From assembly GCA_900544025.1 (NCBI GenBank), contig UQTM01000026.1, positions 1 through 39,365 on the forward strand: a DNA stretch of 39,365 nt. The letters run 5' to 3'. The notes under the pieces are model-generated. The model was not told the DNA's origin. It was given only the letters and a program-made list of their open reading frames with translations, and did not search any database. Below, piece after piece: positions 1 through 8,534 of this stretch. Origin of the DNA: an uncultured Odoribacter sp. Its GTDB lineage: Bacteria > Bacteroidota > Bacteroidia > Bacteroidales > Marinifilaceae. A program made the translations under genes and the position numbers. Within the stretch, counting starts at the first letter, position 1; every line of letters starts with the position of its first letter.

Positions 1-2
1 AG

Positions 3-500
3 CATGTGGCCGTCGTGGGAGGCGGTAATTCCGGAATCGAGGCCGCTATCGATCTTGCCGGGATTTGTTCGAAAGTGACGGTTTTGGAATTTTTGGATGA
101 GTTGAAAGCCGACCGGGTGTTGCAGGATAAGGCCAAACAGTTGGCCAATGTGGAAATATTCCTTCATTCCCAGACAGTAGAGGTACTGGGGGACGGCAGC
201 AAGGTTACGGGTTTGAAGGTGAAAGACCGGAAAACGGAGGTAGAGCGGGTGATCGAGCTGGACGGGGTGTTTGTGCAGATCGGCCTGGCTGCCAATAGCG
301 GGGTTTTTCAGGGAATTGTCGATACGAACCGTCCGGGTGAAATTGTGATCGATGCTCATTGCCGGACAAATGTTCCGGGAATTTATGCGGCGGGCGATGT
401 GTCCGATGTTCCTTATAAGCAGATCATTATTTCGATGGGCGAGGGGGCTAAAGCTGCTCTTTCCGCTTTTGAAGACCGGATCAGGGGAGTTTTGGATTAA
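3..500 (+). CDS. ahpF: Alkyl hydroperoxide reductase subunit F, C-terminal part (5' end outside window)
   Basis: This is the last ~165 residues of AhpF, the flavoprotein disulfide reductase that passes electrons from NAD(P)H to the peroxiredoxin AhpC for peroxide detoxification in the cytoplasm. The frame is already open at base 3, so the GTG at base 6 is an internal Val codon and the true start lies upstream. Visible are the nucleotide-binding glycine motif VVGGGNSGIEAAIDLAG, the family signature MKADxVLQDK in the variant form LKADRVLQDK, and the C-terminal FAD motif GIYAAGDVSDVPYKQIII followed by GEGAKAALSAF. This matches the carboxyl third of enterobacterial AhpF closely. The catalytic CxxC lies before the window. 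A GNAT gene follows 67 bp downstream on the same strand. There is no sign of damage. Confidence 0.95.
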   Translation, partial: HVAVVGGGNSGIEAAIDLAGICSKVTVLEFLDELKADRVLQDKAKQLANVEIFLHSQTVEVLGDGSKVTGLKVKDRKTEVERVIELDGVFVQIGLAANSGVFQGIVDTNRPGEIVIDAHCRTNVPGIYAAGDVSDVPYKQIIISMGEGAKAALSAFEDRIRGVLD

Positions 501-513
501 TTGTGCCGGTATG

Positions 514-555
514 TTGGAAAATAGCCGGGTATTTGTACTTTTGCCGGGCTATTTT
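514..555 (+). promoter_or_regulatory. Candidate promoter with overlapping inverted repeat upstream of the GNAT gene
   Basis: TTG at 514-516, a 19-nt spacer and TACTTTTG at 536-543 fit the Bacteroidota -33/-7 pattern (TTTG ... TAnnTTTG), which would start transcription about 20 nt before the GNAT ATG. A 9-bp perfect inverted repeat, AAAATAGCC at 518-526 and GGCTATTTT at 547-555, brackets the -7 element. It could be an operator, or the arms of a weak terminator for ahpF. I cannot tell which from sequence alone. Confidence 0.45.
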
Positions 556-567
556 AATAAAGGAAAC

Positions 568-1098
568 ATGAAACGGTATATAGAAACGCCCCGCCTGATT
601 TTGAGGGACTGGCGGGGAGAAGATGTGGCGCCTTTTGCCCGGATAAATTCGGATGAACAGGTTATGGAGTATTTTTTGAAGAAGCTGGACGAAGAGGAAA
701 CACGTGCTTTTTACCGCCGTATCGCGGACGAATTCGCTGATTGCGGCTGGGGATTGTATGCTGTGGAGGATAAGGCCGACCGGAGTTTTATCGGTTATGT
801 CGGGTTTCACCGCATTGGCTTTGAAGTTGATTTTGCTCCCGGAATTGAAATCGGCTGGCGCTTGAGAAAGGAAAGCTGGGGGAAAGGGCTGGCAACCGAG
901 GCTGCTGCTGCCTGCCTGGAGTACGGACGGGATGTTTTGGGATTGAAAGAAGTGTATTCTTTTACTTCCTTGCTCAATAAGAGGTCGGAAAGAGTGATGC
1001 AGAAAATCGGGATGTCTTTTGCCGGTGAATTCGGGCATCCTTTAGTGGATCCCGCTCATGTATTGTATAAGCATGTGCTGTATAAGAAATTACTTTGA
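568..1098 (+). CDS. GNAT family N-acetyltransferase (RimJ/RimL-like)
   Basis: This 176-residue protein is of the GNAT fold, which transfers an acetyl group from acetyl-CoA to an amine. It opens with the typical RimJ/RimL-type start (ETPRLILRDWRGEDVAPFA). The acetyl-CoA-binding motif A is the stretch GWRLRKESWGKGLATEAAAA at about residues 95-115, followed by the conserved C-terminal pattern NKRSERVMQKIGMSFAGEF. I chose the ATG at 568 because it is preceded by an AAAGGAAA ribosome-binding site and gives the usual family N-terminus; the frame stays open upstream to 352 only by overlap with ahpF. The substrate cannot be read from the sequence: ribosomal proteins, small amines and antibiotics are all possible in this family. 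It probably has its own promoter just upstream. Confidence 0.9.
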   Translation: MKRYIETPRLILRDWRGEDVAPFARINSDEQVMEYFLKKLDEEETRAFYRRIADEFADCGWGLYAVEDKADRSFIGYVGFHRIGFEVDFAPGIEIGWRLRKESWGKGLATEAAAACLEYGRDVLGLKEVYSFTSLLNKRSERVMQKIGMSFAGEFGHPLVDPAHVLYKHVLYKKLL

Positions 1099-1195
1099 TT
1101 CTGTCGAATATCGGAAGGGGATGAGAGAGAGGCTGTGATTATTCTTAATTTTATGGGTGCTGTTTCTCTTTGAGAACAATATTCTTTTTCTCTAT

Positions 1196-1233
1196 AAAAA
1201 TACCTCCAAAAGCTTATCCGGCTTTTGGAGGTA
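1196..1233 (-). terminator. Rho-independent terminator of the GH35 gene
   Basis: A perfect 13-bp stem (1201-1213 pairing with 1221-1233, 7-nt loop) lies 38 bp past the stop of the minus-strand GH35 gene. Read on the minus strand it is followed by a TTTTT run, so it terminates the GH35 transcript. It may also stop the convergent GNAT transcript, but the plus-strand side lacks a proper T-run. Confidence 0.85.
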
Positions 1234-1270
1234 TTGTATTTCGGGGGCATGCAGAGTATTCTGCCGGAAA

Positions 1271-3085
1271 TCAGTACAGGCCTGTTTCTCCTTTTATCGT
1301 GCCCGGAGTGGTTTTATGCAAATCGAATATAACGACTTCGTTAGCTCCGGGTTTGAGCCAAACTCCGGGGCAATACAACCGGAATTGGGGGCCTACGTTC
1401 CAGAAACGCCCTAAATTATGCCCGTTTACGTAAAGTATGCCTTTTTCGAAGTTTTTCATATCTATGTAGCAATCGCCGGGCTTATCGATTTGCAGGGTGG
1501 TCTTGAAAAACGTTCCAGGTCGATCGTTATTGCCTGATTTGAGGTTGTTTACATATTCCGTGGTCATCGGAAGGTTGAAAACATCCCAGTTCATTAATGT
1601 CATGCCGTTCAACAGCACACGGTCGGTAATACCTTTGCGGTCGATCATCTGGGCTGCAAAGTTGATGTGTCCCATATTTTCCACCAAAATTTCAAGAACC
1701 GGGTTCTCTACATCGGAAGCCGGGATTTCAATGGTATTTTGTTTCAGTGTCCTGTCAATAGAACCGATGTATTTACCGTTGAGAAATACCGTTGCATAGT
1801 CGTTCAGGTTATAAATGGTAAGTTGTCCTTTTTTGTGTCCTATCAGTTCGGTACGATACAGGATCAAGCCTTCGTATTGTCCCAGCATTTCCATGGGTAC
1901 GGGCTGCACCAGATGTTTCGCCGCAGGCAGGTTGTCCCAGATCGAGGCGAACGGAGTGGCCTGAGTTTCCGGGAACGTGATTACCGGCATCGGAGCTTCG
2001 GGAATTTTAGGCAATTTCTTTTTGCTGTATTTTTGAGCCAATTCTCTTAAAGCCATGTATTTCGGTGTAGCTTGCCCCATTTCGTTGATCGGAGCGTCAT
2101 AATCGTAGCTGGTTACGTCCGGTTGGTAAATTCCTTCTTTCGGGGAGTTCGCCCCTGCCCAGAATCCAAAATTCGTACCTCCGTGAATCACGTAGTAATT
2201 GAACGATTTTTTGTTATCCATCAACCATTTCACTTTATTGACAATGCTTTCAACAGAAGGACGTTGCCATTTCTCGCGCCAGTGAGTGAGCCATCCCGGA
2301 TAAAGTTCCGAGCAGAATACGCTGGCATCGGGATGCACTTTCAGTGCCTCGTCGAATTCGGCTTGTGAGGAGGCCGGATCGAGCCCGATAGCTACGCCGG
2401 GTAAGCTTCCGGCTTCCAGCATGTGGGGAGTTGCCCCGTCGGCGGTGTAAAAAGGGGCTTCAATGCCTTTGTCGCGCCACAGGTCGTGCATCCATTTCAT
2501 GTAAGTGCGGTCGTTTCCATAACTGCCGTATTCGTTTTCTACCTGCACCATGATGATCGGGCCTCCCTGGGTGATCTGATATTTCTGAATGATAGGAGTA
2601 AGGGCGGAGCAGTAACGTTCTACCGCAGCGGTGTAACGGGGGTCCATACAGCGAATTTTAATGTCCGGTATAGCCAGCAGATAGGCCGGAAGTCCTCCGA
2701 AATCCCATTCTCCACATACATAAGGACCGGGACGGAACAAGAGGTACATGCCTTCTTCCTGCACGGTCTGAATGAATTTTTCCAGATTTTTATTTCCGGT
2801 TTGGAAGTCGAATTTTCCGGGCTCGCTTTCATGATAGTTCCACATGATGTAGCATGCTACCGTATTACAACCCATGGCTTTTATCATCTGTATGCGATGT
2901 CGCCAGTATTCTACCGGGATCCGGGAGGGGTGTATCTCGCCGGAAATGATCTGAAAAGGCTTGTTATCCAACCAGAATTGATTTTCTCCCAGCCGAAAGG
3001 TGTGGGATTTCGGTTGAGCGGAACTCGCTGAGAAGGAATTGCCCAATAGTCCTAAAAATGTGAGAATAAAGATTGCTATTTTCAT
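1271..3085 (-). CDS. Glycoside hydrolase family 35 beta-galactosidase, exported
   Basis: This 604-residue enzyme is of GH35, retaining exo-beta-galactosidases that remove terminal beta-linked galactose from oligosaccharides. Residues 1-23 form a signal peptide ending near SSAQ. The TIM barrel begins with the family hallmark IISGEIHPSRIPVEYWRHRI (about 47-66). The acid/base Glu185 sits in QVENEYGSYG and the nucleophile Glu260 in CSELYPGWLTHW. C-terminal beta-sandwich jelly-roll modules fill about residues 380-600, including NGHNLGRFWNVGPQ. The length is normal for bacterial GH35. It is transcribed alone, divergently from the NYN/HTCS pair, and ends at a clear terminator. Likely periplasmic. 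Because it neighbours the sensor and the PL8/GH105/GH2 operon, it probably trims galactose from the same glycan, but that link is inferred. Confidence 0.95.
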   Translation of the reverse strand: MKIAIFILTFLGLLGNSFSASSAQPKSHTFRLGENQFWLDNKPFQIISGEIHPSRIPVEYWRHRIQMIKAMGCNTVACYIMWNYHESEPGKFDFQTGNKNLEKFIQTVQEEGMYLLFRPGPYVCGEWDFGGLPAYLLAIPDIKIRCMDPRYTAAVERYCSALTPIIQKYQITQGGPIIMVQVENEYGSYGNDRTYMKWMHDLWRDKGIEAPFYTADGATPHMLEAGSLPGVAIGLDPASSQAEFDEALKVHPDASVFCSELYPGWLTHWREKWQRPSVESIVNKVKWLMDNKKSFNYYVIHGGTNFGFWAGANSPKEGIYQPDVTSYDYDAPINEMGQATPKYMALRELAQKYSKKKLPKIPEAPMPVITFPETQATPFASIWDNLPAAKHLVQPVPMEMLGQYEGLILYRTELIGHKKGQLTIYNLNDYATVFLNGKYIGSIDRTLKQNTIEIPASDVENPVLEILVENMGHINFAAQMIDRKGITDRVLLNGMTLMNWDVFNLPMTTEYVNNLKSGNNDRPGTFFKTTLQIDKPGDCYIDMKNFEKGILYVNGHNLGRFWNVGPQFRLYCPGVWLKPGANEVVIFDLHKTTPGTIKGETGLY

Positions 3086-3249
3086 AAAAATTGTGTTTAA
3101 AGTAGTGCAAAGAAAATAAAAAAAAGTAATAGAACGAGTTTTTAGAAAAGAAGTTACCTAAAATTAGAAAAGAATATCCTGACAATGAAACAGAGGAAAT
3201 ACAAAAAGCGAATATACCTGAAAGAAGAGTGTTTACTTTCGTGTTCTGT

Positions 3250-3281
3250 TTTGGGGTGTTTTAAAATAAATTTTATCTTTG
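3250..3281 (+). promoter_or_regulatory. Strong Bacteroidota-type promoter for the NYN-HTCS pair
   Basis: TTTG at 3250-3253, a 20-nt spacer and TATCTTTG at 3274-3281 match the TTTG-N19/20-TAnnTTTG consensus perfectly. Transcription would start near 3288, leaving only a few nucleotides before the ATG at 3291 or 3297. The first gene may therefore be made from an almost leaderless mRNA. Confidence 0.75.
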
Positions 3282-3290
3282 CCAAAATGA

Positions 3291-4058
3291 ATGGCTATGA
3301 CAGAGATTCAAAATTTTGCGGTACTGATCGATGCTGACAATGTAGCATCTTCTAATATTAAGGGGATTCTTGAAGAAATAACCAAGAGTGGAAATCCGAC
3401 AATCAAGCGGATTTACGGCGATTTCACCAGTTCGCAGCTCAACAGTTGGAAAGCTGTTTTGTTGGAAAATGCGATAACTCCCATACAGCAGTATGCTTAT
3501 ACCACCGGGAAAAATTCTACCGATTCGGCTTTGATTATCGATGCGATGGATATTTTGCATAAGGAAAAAGTGGACGGTTTTTGTATCGTGTCGAGCGATA
3601 GCGATTTCACCAGACTGGTAACCCGGTTAAGAGAGTCCGGCAAGATGGTGATCGGGATCGGCGAAAAAAAGACTCCCCAGCCTTTTATTGTGGCGTGTGA
3701 CAAGTTTATATATATTGAAATTCTGAATCATTCCTTATCTGAAGCAGATCCTTCGGGCGTTAAAAAGAATGTGGATGTGGTGGATAAGGGGTTGATTTCG
3801 ATGCTGACCCTTACGATTAACGACCTGGCCGACGAGAACGGCTGGGCTTATTTGGGAGAGGTGGGCAGCCAGCTTATGCGGCGGAAGCCGGATTTCGATC
3901 CCCGTAATTACGGTTTCGATAAATTGACTCCGCTGGTTAAATCTTTGAGGGATTTTTTTGAAATAGACGAGCGTTCGGTGGATGGGAAAACGATCAAGCA
4001 TATTTATGTACGAAAGAAGGTGAATGCTCCAGTGCGTAAACGGAAGAATTTGAAATGA
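3291..4058 (+). CDS. NYN domain putative ribonuclease with C-terminal LOTUS/OST-HTH domain
   Basis: This 255-residue cytoplasmic protein has two parts. Residues ~8-150 are an NYN/LabA PIN-like nuclease domain: the first acidic pair Asp14/Asp16 is in FAVLIDADNV, and further acidic residues are in FCIVSSDSDFTRL. Residues ~160-245 resemble the LOTUS/OST-HTH RNA-binding domain (LISMLTLTINDL...GWAYLGEVGSQLMRRKPDFDPRNYGF...LVKSL). Known family members are metal-dependent ribonucleases or RNA-binding factors; the target RNA here is unknown. The start may be 3291 or the in-frame ATG at 3297. Its TGA overlaps the ATG of the HTCS (ATGA), so the two are probably translated together. The protein also ends in a basic tail (VRKRKNLK). 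Such proteins are common housekeeping-type genes in Bacteroidales, so the pairing with the sensor may be only positional. Confidence 0.9.
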   Translation: MAMTEIQNFAVLIDADNVASSNIKGILEEITKSGNPTIKRIYGDFTSSQLNSWKAVLLENAITPIQQYAYTTGKNSTDSALIIDAMDILHKEKVDGFCIVSSDSDFTRLVTRLRESGKMVIGIGEKKTPQPFIVACDKFIYIEILNHSLSEADPSGVKKNVDVVDKGLISMLTLTINDLADENGWAYLGEVGSQLMRRKPDFDPRNYGFDKLTPLVKSLRDFFEIDERSVDGKTIKHIYVRKKVNAPVRKRKNLK

Positions 4059-7000
4059 AATTGTACCGGATTTTTTTTTTATTTTTATTTATAGGCGTAT
4101 CTCTGTCCGTCCGGGCAGAGGTAGAACGTTTCTTTTTTACCGATCTGGATGTAAAGGACGGATTGTCACAACAGACTGTGACTGCGATCTTTCAGGATTC
4201 CGACGGCTATATGTGGTTCGGCACGCGTAGCGGCTTAAACCGTTACGACGGTTATGGCTTTATGGTTTACCGCAAAGATTACGATAACGTTCATTCTTTG
4301 TCCGGTAATCATATTATGGACGTGATTCAGGATTATTCCCGTGATCTATGGGTGGGAACTCAGCAGGGATTGAGCCGCATCGATTATGAAACGGAAGAGA
4401 TTTACCGTTATGGCTTGGGCGATAACGGCGCGGATAATTCTTATGTCAATACCTTATGGTGTACGGATGATAATCATTTGCTGGTATTCACCCGGGGAGA
4501 TGCTTATATTTACGACCGGGAGCAGGATACTTTTCGTTTGTTTCAGCTGGCTACATCGGAAAGGCTGAAAAATGTGACTTCTGTCACCGGAGACCGGTTA
4601 GGAAATATTTATTTCGGAACTTCTTCAAACGGAATTTTTGTATGCGACCGGGACTTTCAGCTGAAACAAAGGCTTAAATATAGTTCTGCCGATCCCAATT
4701 CCCTGCCGAACGGTTATGTTTCTTTTTTGGCGGTAATGTCCGACGGAGTGTTATGGATCGTGACGGAGGACAAGGTGCTGAGTTACTATAATTCACGGGA
4801 AAACAGGGTTATTCGTCTGGATGATATTAAGAATGTACGGCAAATCGTGGAGTGGGATGACAATCATTTGCTGGCAGGTACGTTTCATGGTTTGATTTTG
4901 CTGGATAAACGGACTTTGGAAGCTACGCCTATCAATATGAATATCGGGGAACAGGGAGGATTGAGCCATTATTCGGTGTTGTGCCTGTATAAAGATAAGC
5001 AGCAGGATTTATGGGTGGGAACTTATTCCGGAGGTGTAAATTATTATAACCGGCATAATTACCGCTTTAACTATGTCACGACCCAGGAATTCTCCGGAGT
5101 AATCGGCATGGCGACAGAGGATGAGGAAGGTTGTGTGTGGTTTGCGACGGAGGGGCGGGGGCTGATGTCTTATAATCCTAAAACTCATGAACAACATAAT
5201 TATTTGGTGCACGATCCGGGAGATAAAACTTATAACCGGAATATCATTAAATCGGTTTTGAGAAACGGCCGTTCTATTTTTTGTGCCACACACGGTGGGG
5301 AAGTTTATGAGTTTTCGCTTGAAAATAAGTCTTTCCGTTTGCTTTACGATTTTAAATATAACGATATCTATACTTTGTATATCGATTCTGTGGGGCGGTT
5401 GTGGATTCCTACGAACACCGCATCGGGATTGGTGGTTGTGCGGGGAGATAAGAGGTTCAGGGGTTTGAATGCAAAAAATAAGTATCCTTCTATCGGCTCT
5501 ATTTCAACGATTATGGAGCTTAAGAAAGATTGTTTTTTGCTGGGATCGGTGCAAAGAGGGGTGTTTATCGTGAATTTGGAGGGAGAGAATATACGGGATG
5601 TTTCCGAGGTCGATTTCGGTTTGAATGATATTTATATTTGGGTTACTTCGATGTTCCGGGATGAGCAGGGGGATGTCTGGGTGGCGACAAACGGGGCGGG
5701 GCTTTTCCGTTTCGACCGGGATATGAAGCTGAAAAAGCGTTATTATAAAGGTAACGGACTGTTGGACGAACGGGTGTATTGCATTATGGGCAAAGGGGAT
5801 GAGCTTTGGCTGATGACATCCCGGGAACTTTATCTGTTGAATGTGAAGACAGATGAAATACATCGATTTTATTCGAAGAACGGTATCATACCGGAAGAGT
5901 TTAGCCTGTCGGCAGGATTGCTTGCCCGGAATGGGAAATTATATCTTTCCGGAACGAAAGGCTTTTTGACTTTTGATCCGACCTCCCTGACCATGAATAC
6001 GGAAAAGCCACCGGTATTACTCACTACTCTGAGCCTGAACAACGAGGCTGTAAAGCCGGGAGAGAAGCAGTCTTTGCTGAGTCGGAAATTGCAGTTGGAA
6101 AAAAAATTGGTGCTGAAACATAATCAGACGAATCTGACGATCGGTTATACCGCATTGAATTATATTTATCCGGAACAGAATCAGTATGCTTATAAAATGA
6201 GCGGAGTGGACGACCGGTGGAATTATGTGGGAAATCGCCGGGAGGCTTTTTACAGTAATTTAAAGCCGGGTGAATATACGTTTCAGGTTGTGGCTTCGAA
6301 TAACGACGGGATTTGGAATGAGACCGGCGCGAAGTTGCAGATCGTTGTTTTATCCCCGCTTTGGTTACGTTGGTGGGCATGGTTGATTTATACTTTGCTG
6401 GTGATTTTCGTGGTTTATCAGATCGTTGCTTACCGTCATCGGAAGCACGAGTTGGAACGTTCGTTGAGACTGAAGCAATTGGAGCAGGAGAAACTGGAGG
6501 AATTAGGCCAGGAGCGTACCCGTTTTTTTACGCATGTGACGCATGAATTTCGCACTCCTTTGACTTTGATTATCAATCCTCTGGACGAGTTGTTGCAAAA
6601 ATATGTGCATATTGCGGGAGTGAAGGATTCGCTGCTGCTGATCCGGCGGAATGCACAGCGTCTGTTGTCGTTGGTGAACAGCCTTATGGATATCGAGAAG
6701 CAGCAATCGGGTAAAGCGGCCCTGGTGCTTACGAATTTTGATTTTGCCAATTTTATCCGGGAAGGCGCTCATTCGTTTCAGTCGGTGGCAGAGAGTAGGA
6801 CGATCCATTTTAAAGTGGAGATCGGCGTGGATTTCATTCCGGTGAGATACGACCGGGAAAAGCTGGAACAGGTGTTTTTCAATTTACTGTCGAATGCCTT
6901 TAAGTTTACGCCTGCCCAGGGAGAGGTGAGAGTGAGGGTTTGCTTATTGGATGAGGCGGCGGCTATCGATGAAGCGGAGGGGAAAACTTTGCCCGTCAAT

Positions 7001-8107
7001 GCTGAAAAATGGTTGTATGTAGGGGTAGAAGATAACGGAATTGGGATCGACCCCCAAAAAGCCGATAAGATATTCGAACCTTTCTATCAATCGGGAGAAG
7101 ATGTGCACGGACAGATTATGGGGAGCGGTATCGGGTTGAGTTTGTCGAAGGCGATAGTAGAACAGCATGAGGGGATCATTTTTGCCCGTCCGTTGAAACA
7201 GGGCACGGAAATGTGCGTGTTGCTTCCTTATCGTTATGCTCCCGACCTTTCCATTGAAGAGAATTACGTGCTTAACGAGGAAAAAGAAACGGAACTCGCT
7301 AACCGGAAAAAATGCGGGACGACCGATACTTTGAAAACAGCTTTCCGCTCGGATTATAAGGTACTGCTTGTCGAGGATAACGCCGAAGTTTTAGAGTATT
7401 TACAAAATCAGTTGTCGGGGGAATATGTTATATTGACCGCCAAGAACGGGAAGGAAGCTTTGGAACTGACGGAACAGGAGTTGCCCGACATGGTGATCAG
7501 CGATGTGATGATGCCTGAAATGGACGGGGTGGAATTGTGTTCCCGGATCAAGGGAGATATTCGTTTATGCCATATTCCGGTGATTCTGCTGACTGCTAAG
7601 TCGATGACTTTACATATCGAGGAAGGATACAGCGCCGGAGCCGACGATTATATTGCCAAGCCTTTTAGCATTTCGCTGTTAAAAATCCGTATTCATAATC
7701 TCTTTGCCAACCGGGAGCAAATGAAAGAGATTTTCAGTAAGAAATTTTCTTTGGAAAGTTTAGGTATCGAGGTGGAGTCGGCCGACCAGACTTTTATGGA
7801 CCGTTATGTGGAGATCGTAAAGAAGAATTTTACCAATCCCAGGTTAGATGTGGATATGATTTGCCAGGAAATGGGAATGAGCCGTGCAAATTTTTACAAG
7901 AAGCTGAAGACGATTACCGATCTTTCTCCGGCAGAAATGGTGAGAAATATACGCCTTGAAAGTGCCGCCCGGCTGTTGCGTGAAACGAAATTGACTATTT
8001 CGGAAATTGCCATTCAGGTCGGTTTCAGCAGTAATTCGTATTTTGGCAGTTGCTTTAAGGCTCTTTACGGAATCTCTCCCAAAGAATTTCAGAATACGAA
8101 AGAGTGA
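4055..8107 (+). CDS. Hybrid two-component system sensor/regulator (HTCS) for glycan utilisation
   Basis: This 1,350-residue one-protein signalling system spans the inner membrane. In order: signal peptide (1-22); periplasmic beta-propeller made of Reg_prop repeats (about 25-650, repeated patterns such as DGYMWFGTRSGLNRYD and DLWVGTQQGLSRID); Y_Y_Y domain (about 690-765); transmembrane segment (~770-792, LRWWAWLIYTLLVIFVVY); HisKA with phospho-accepting His830 in THEFRTPL; HATPase (about 935-1065, NLLSNAFKFTP, DNGIGID, GSGIGLSL); receiver (about 1103-1222, Asp1150 in SDVMMPEMDG); and AraC-type HTH (about 1252-1346). Known family members bind a specific oligosaccharide in the periplasm and directly activate their PUL. 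All key residues are present. It should control the downstream GH105 operon and perhaps the large SusCD operon. A run of ten T (4071-4080) lies in the signal-peptide codons. Confidence 0.97.
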   Translation: MKLYRIFFLFLFIGVSLSVRAEVERFFFTDLDVKDGLSQQTVTAIFQDSDGYMWFGTRSGLNRYDGYGFMVYRKDYDNVHSLSGNHIMDVIQDYSRDLWVGTQQGLSRIDYETEEIYRYGLGDNGADNSYVNTLWCTDDNHLLVFTRGDAYIYDREQDTFRLFQLATSERLKNVTSVTGDRLGNIYFGTSSNGIFVCDRDFQLKQRLKYSSADPNSLPNGYVSFLAVMSDGVLWIVTEDKVLSYYNSRENRVIRLDDIKNVRQIVEWDDNHLLAGTFHGLILLDKRTLEATPINMNIGEQGGLSHYSVLCLYKDKQQDLWVGTYSGGVNYYNRHNYRFNYVTTQEFSGVIGMATEDEEGCVWFATEGRGLMSYNPKTHEQHNYLVHDPGDKTYNRNIIKSVLRNGRSIFCATHGGEVYEFSLENKSFRLLYDFKYNDIYTLYIDSVGRLWIPTNTASGLVVVRGDKRFRGLNAKNKYPSIGSISTIMELKKDCFLLGSVQRGVFIVNLEGENIRDVSEVDFGLNDIYIWVTSMFRDEQGDVWVATNGAGLFRFDRDMKLKKRYYKGNGLLDERVYCIMGKGDELWLMTSRELYLLNVKTDEIHRFYSKNGIIPEEFSLSAGLLARNGKLYLSGTKGFLTFDPTSLTMNTEKPPVLLTTLSLNNEAVKPGEKQSLLSRKLQLEKKLVLKHNQTNLTIGYTALNYIYPEQNQYAYKMSGVDDRWNYVGNRREAFYSNLKPGEYTFQVVASNNDGIWNETGAKLQIVVLSPLWLRWWAWLIYTLLVIFVVYQIVAYRHRKHELERSLRLKQLEQEKLEELGQERTRFFTHVTHEFRTPLTLIINPLDELLQKYVHIAGVKDSLLLIRRNAQRLLSLVNSLMDIEKQQSGKAALVLTNFDFANFIREGAHSFQSVAESRTIHFKVEIGVDFIPVRYDREKLEQVFFNLLSNAFKFTPAQGEVRVRVCLLDEAAAIDEAEGKTLPVNAEKWLYVGVEDNGIGIDPQKADKIFEPFYQSGEDVHGQIMGSGIGLSLSKAIVEQHEGIIFARPLKQGTEMCVLLPYRYAPDLSIEENYVLNEEKETELANRKKCGTTDTLKTAFRSDYKVLLVEDNAEVLEYLQNQLSGEYVILTAKNGKEALELTEQELPDMVISDVMMPEMDGVELCSRIKGDIRLCHIPVILLTAKSMTLHIEEGYSAGADDYIAKPFSISLLKIRIHNLFANREQMKEIFSKKFSLESLGIEVESADQTFMDRYVEIVKKNFTNPRLDVDMICQEMGMSRANFYKKLKTITDLSPAEMVRNIRLESAARLLRETKLTISEIAIQVGFSSNSYFGSCFKALYGISPKEFQNTKE

Positions 8108-8534
8108 GGAGCGGATCAAAGCCGCAGCGATCAGGCCGGGGGTGAGACGGTTGAAAGAAGAAAGATTGAAAGATAGCGTTTCCGATATAGGTTTATTAAG
8201 GTGAAGAAGTTGTGAAAAGACTTTTTTACCTTTTTTTATTGCCGGACAGGGGGAAATTTTGTACCGAATGAAAAAGTAATTATCTTTAGAGCCTGTACGG
8301 GTGAATTTTATTGAAAAATTATCGGATTTTTTTATTCGGCGAAAAATATGCTTTCTCTTTTGGGAAGATTTGGGCTTATTCCCGAAAAAAGAGATTGGAT
8401 TATAAAAAATATCTCATTTTGTATCAGAATCATCCGAATTTGTTTTCTGGGATTGGATTCGTTGCGATACTAAATAAATCATTTGATATTTTTGAGCAAT
8501 CGTTTGTACACATTAAATAATTAGAAATAGATTT
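8108..8534 (+). other. 427-bp intergenic region before the GH105 operon
   Basis: This stretch holds candidate promoters for the downstream operon and no convincing gene. A 69-codon frame starting at a TTG (8311) has low complexity and no ribosome-binding site, so I do not call it. I see no strong terminator after the HTCS gene; a T-rich stretch at 8220-8240 lacks a good stem. Confidence 0.6.
8258..8288 (+). promoter_or_regulatory. Candidate promoter of the GH105-PL8-GH2 operon
   Basis: TTTG at 8258-8261, a 19-nt spacer and TATCTTTA at 8281-8288 match the Bacteroidota consensus except for the last base. This would give a leader of about 240 nt. A second, weaker -7-like element, TATTTTTG at 8487-8494, lies much closer to the start codon but has no well-spaced -33 box. 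Confidence 0.5.

Noticed and set aside
481..1038. 185-codon frame antisense to the GNAT gene
   Set aside because: Shadow frame; the GNAT motifs are on the plus strand.
2423..3031. 202-codon frame antisense to the GH35 gene
   Set aside because: Shadow of a clear GH35 enzyme; no family features.
8311..8520. 69-codon frame before the GH105 gene
   Set aside because: It starts with TTG, lacks a ribosome-binding site, is AT-driven in composition and overlaps likely promoter sequence.
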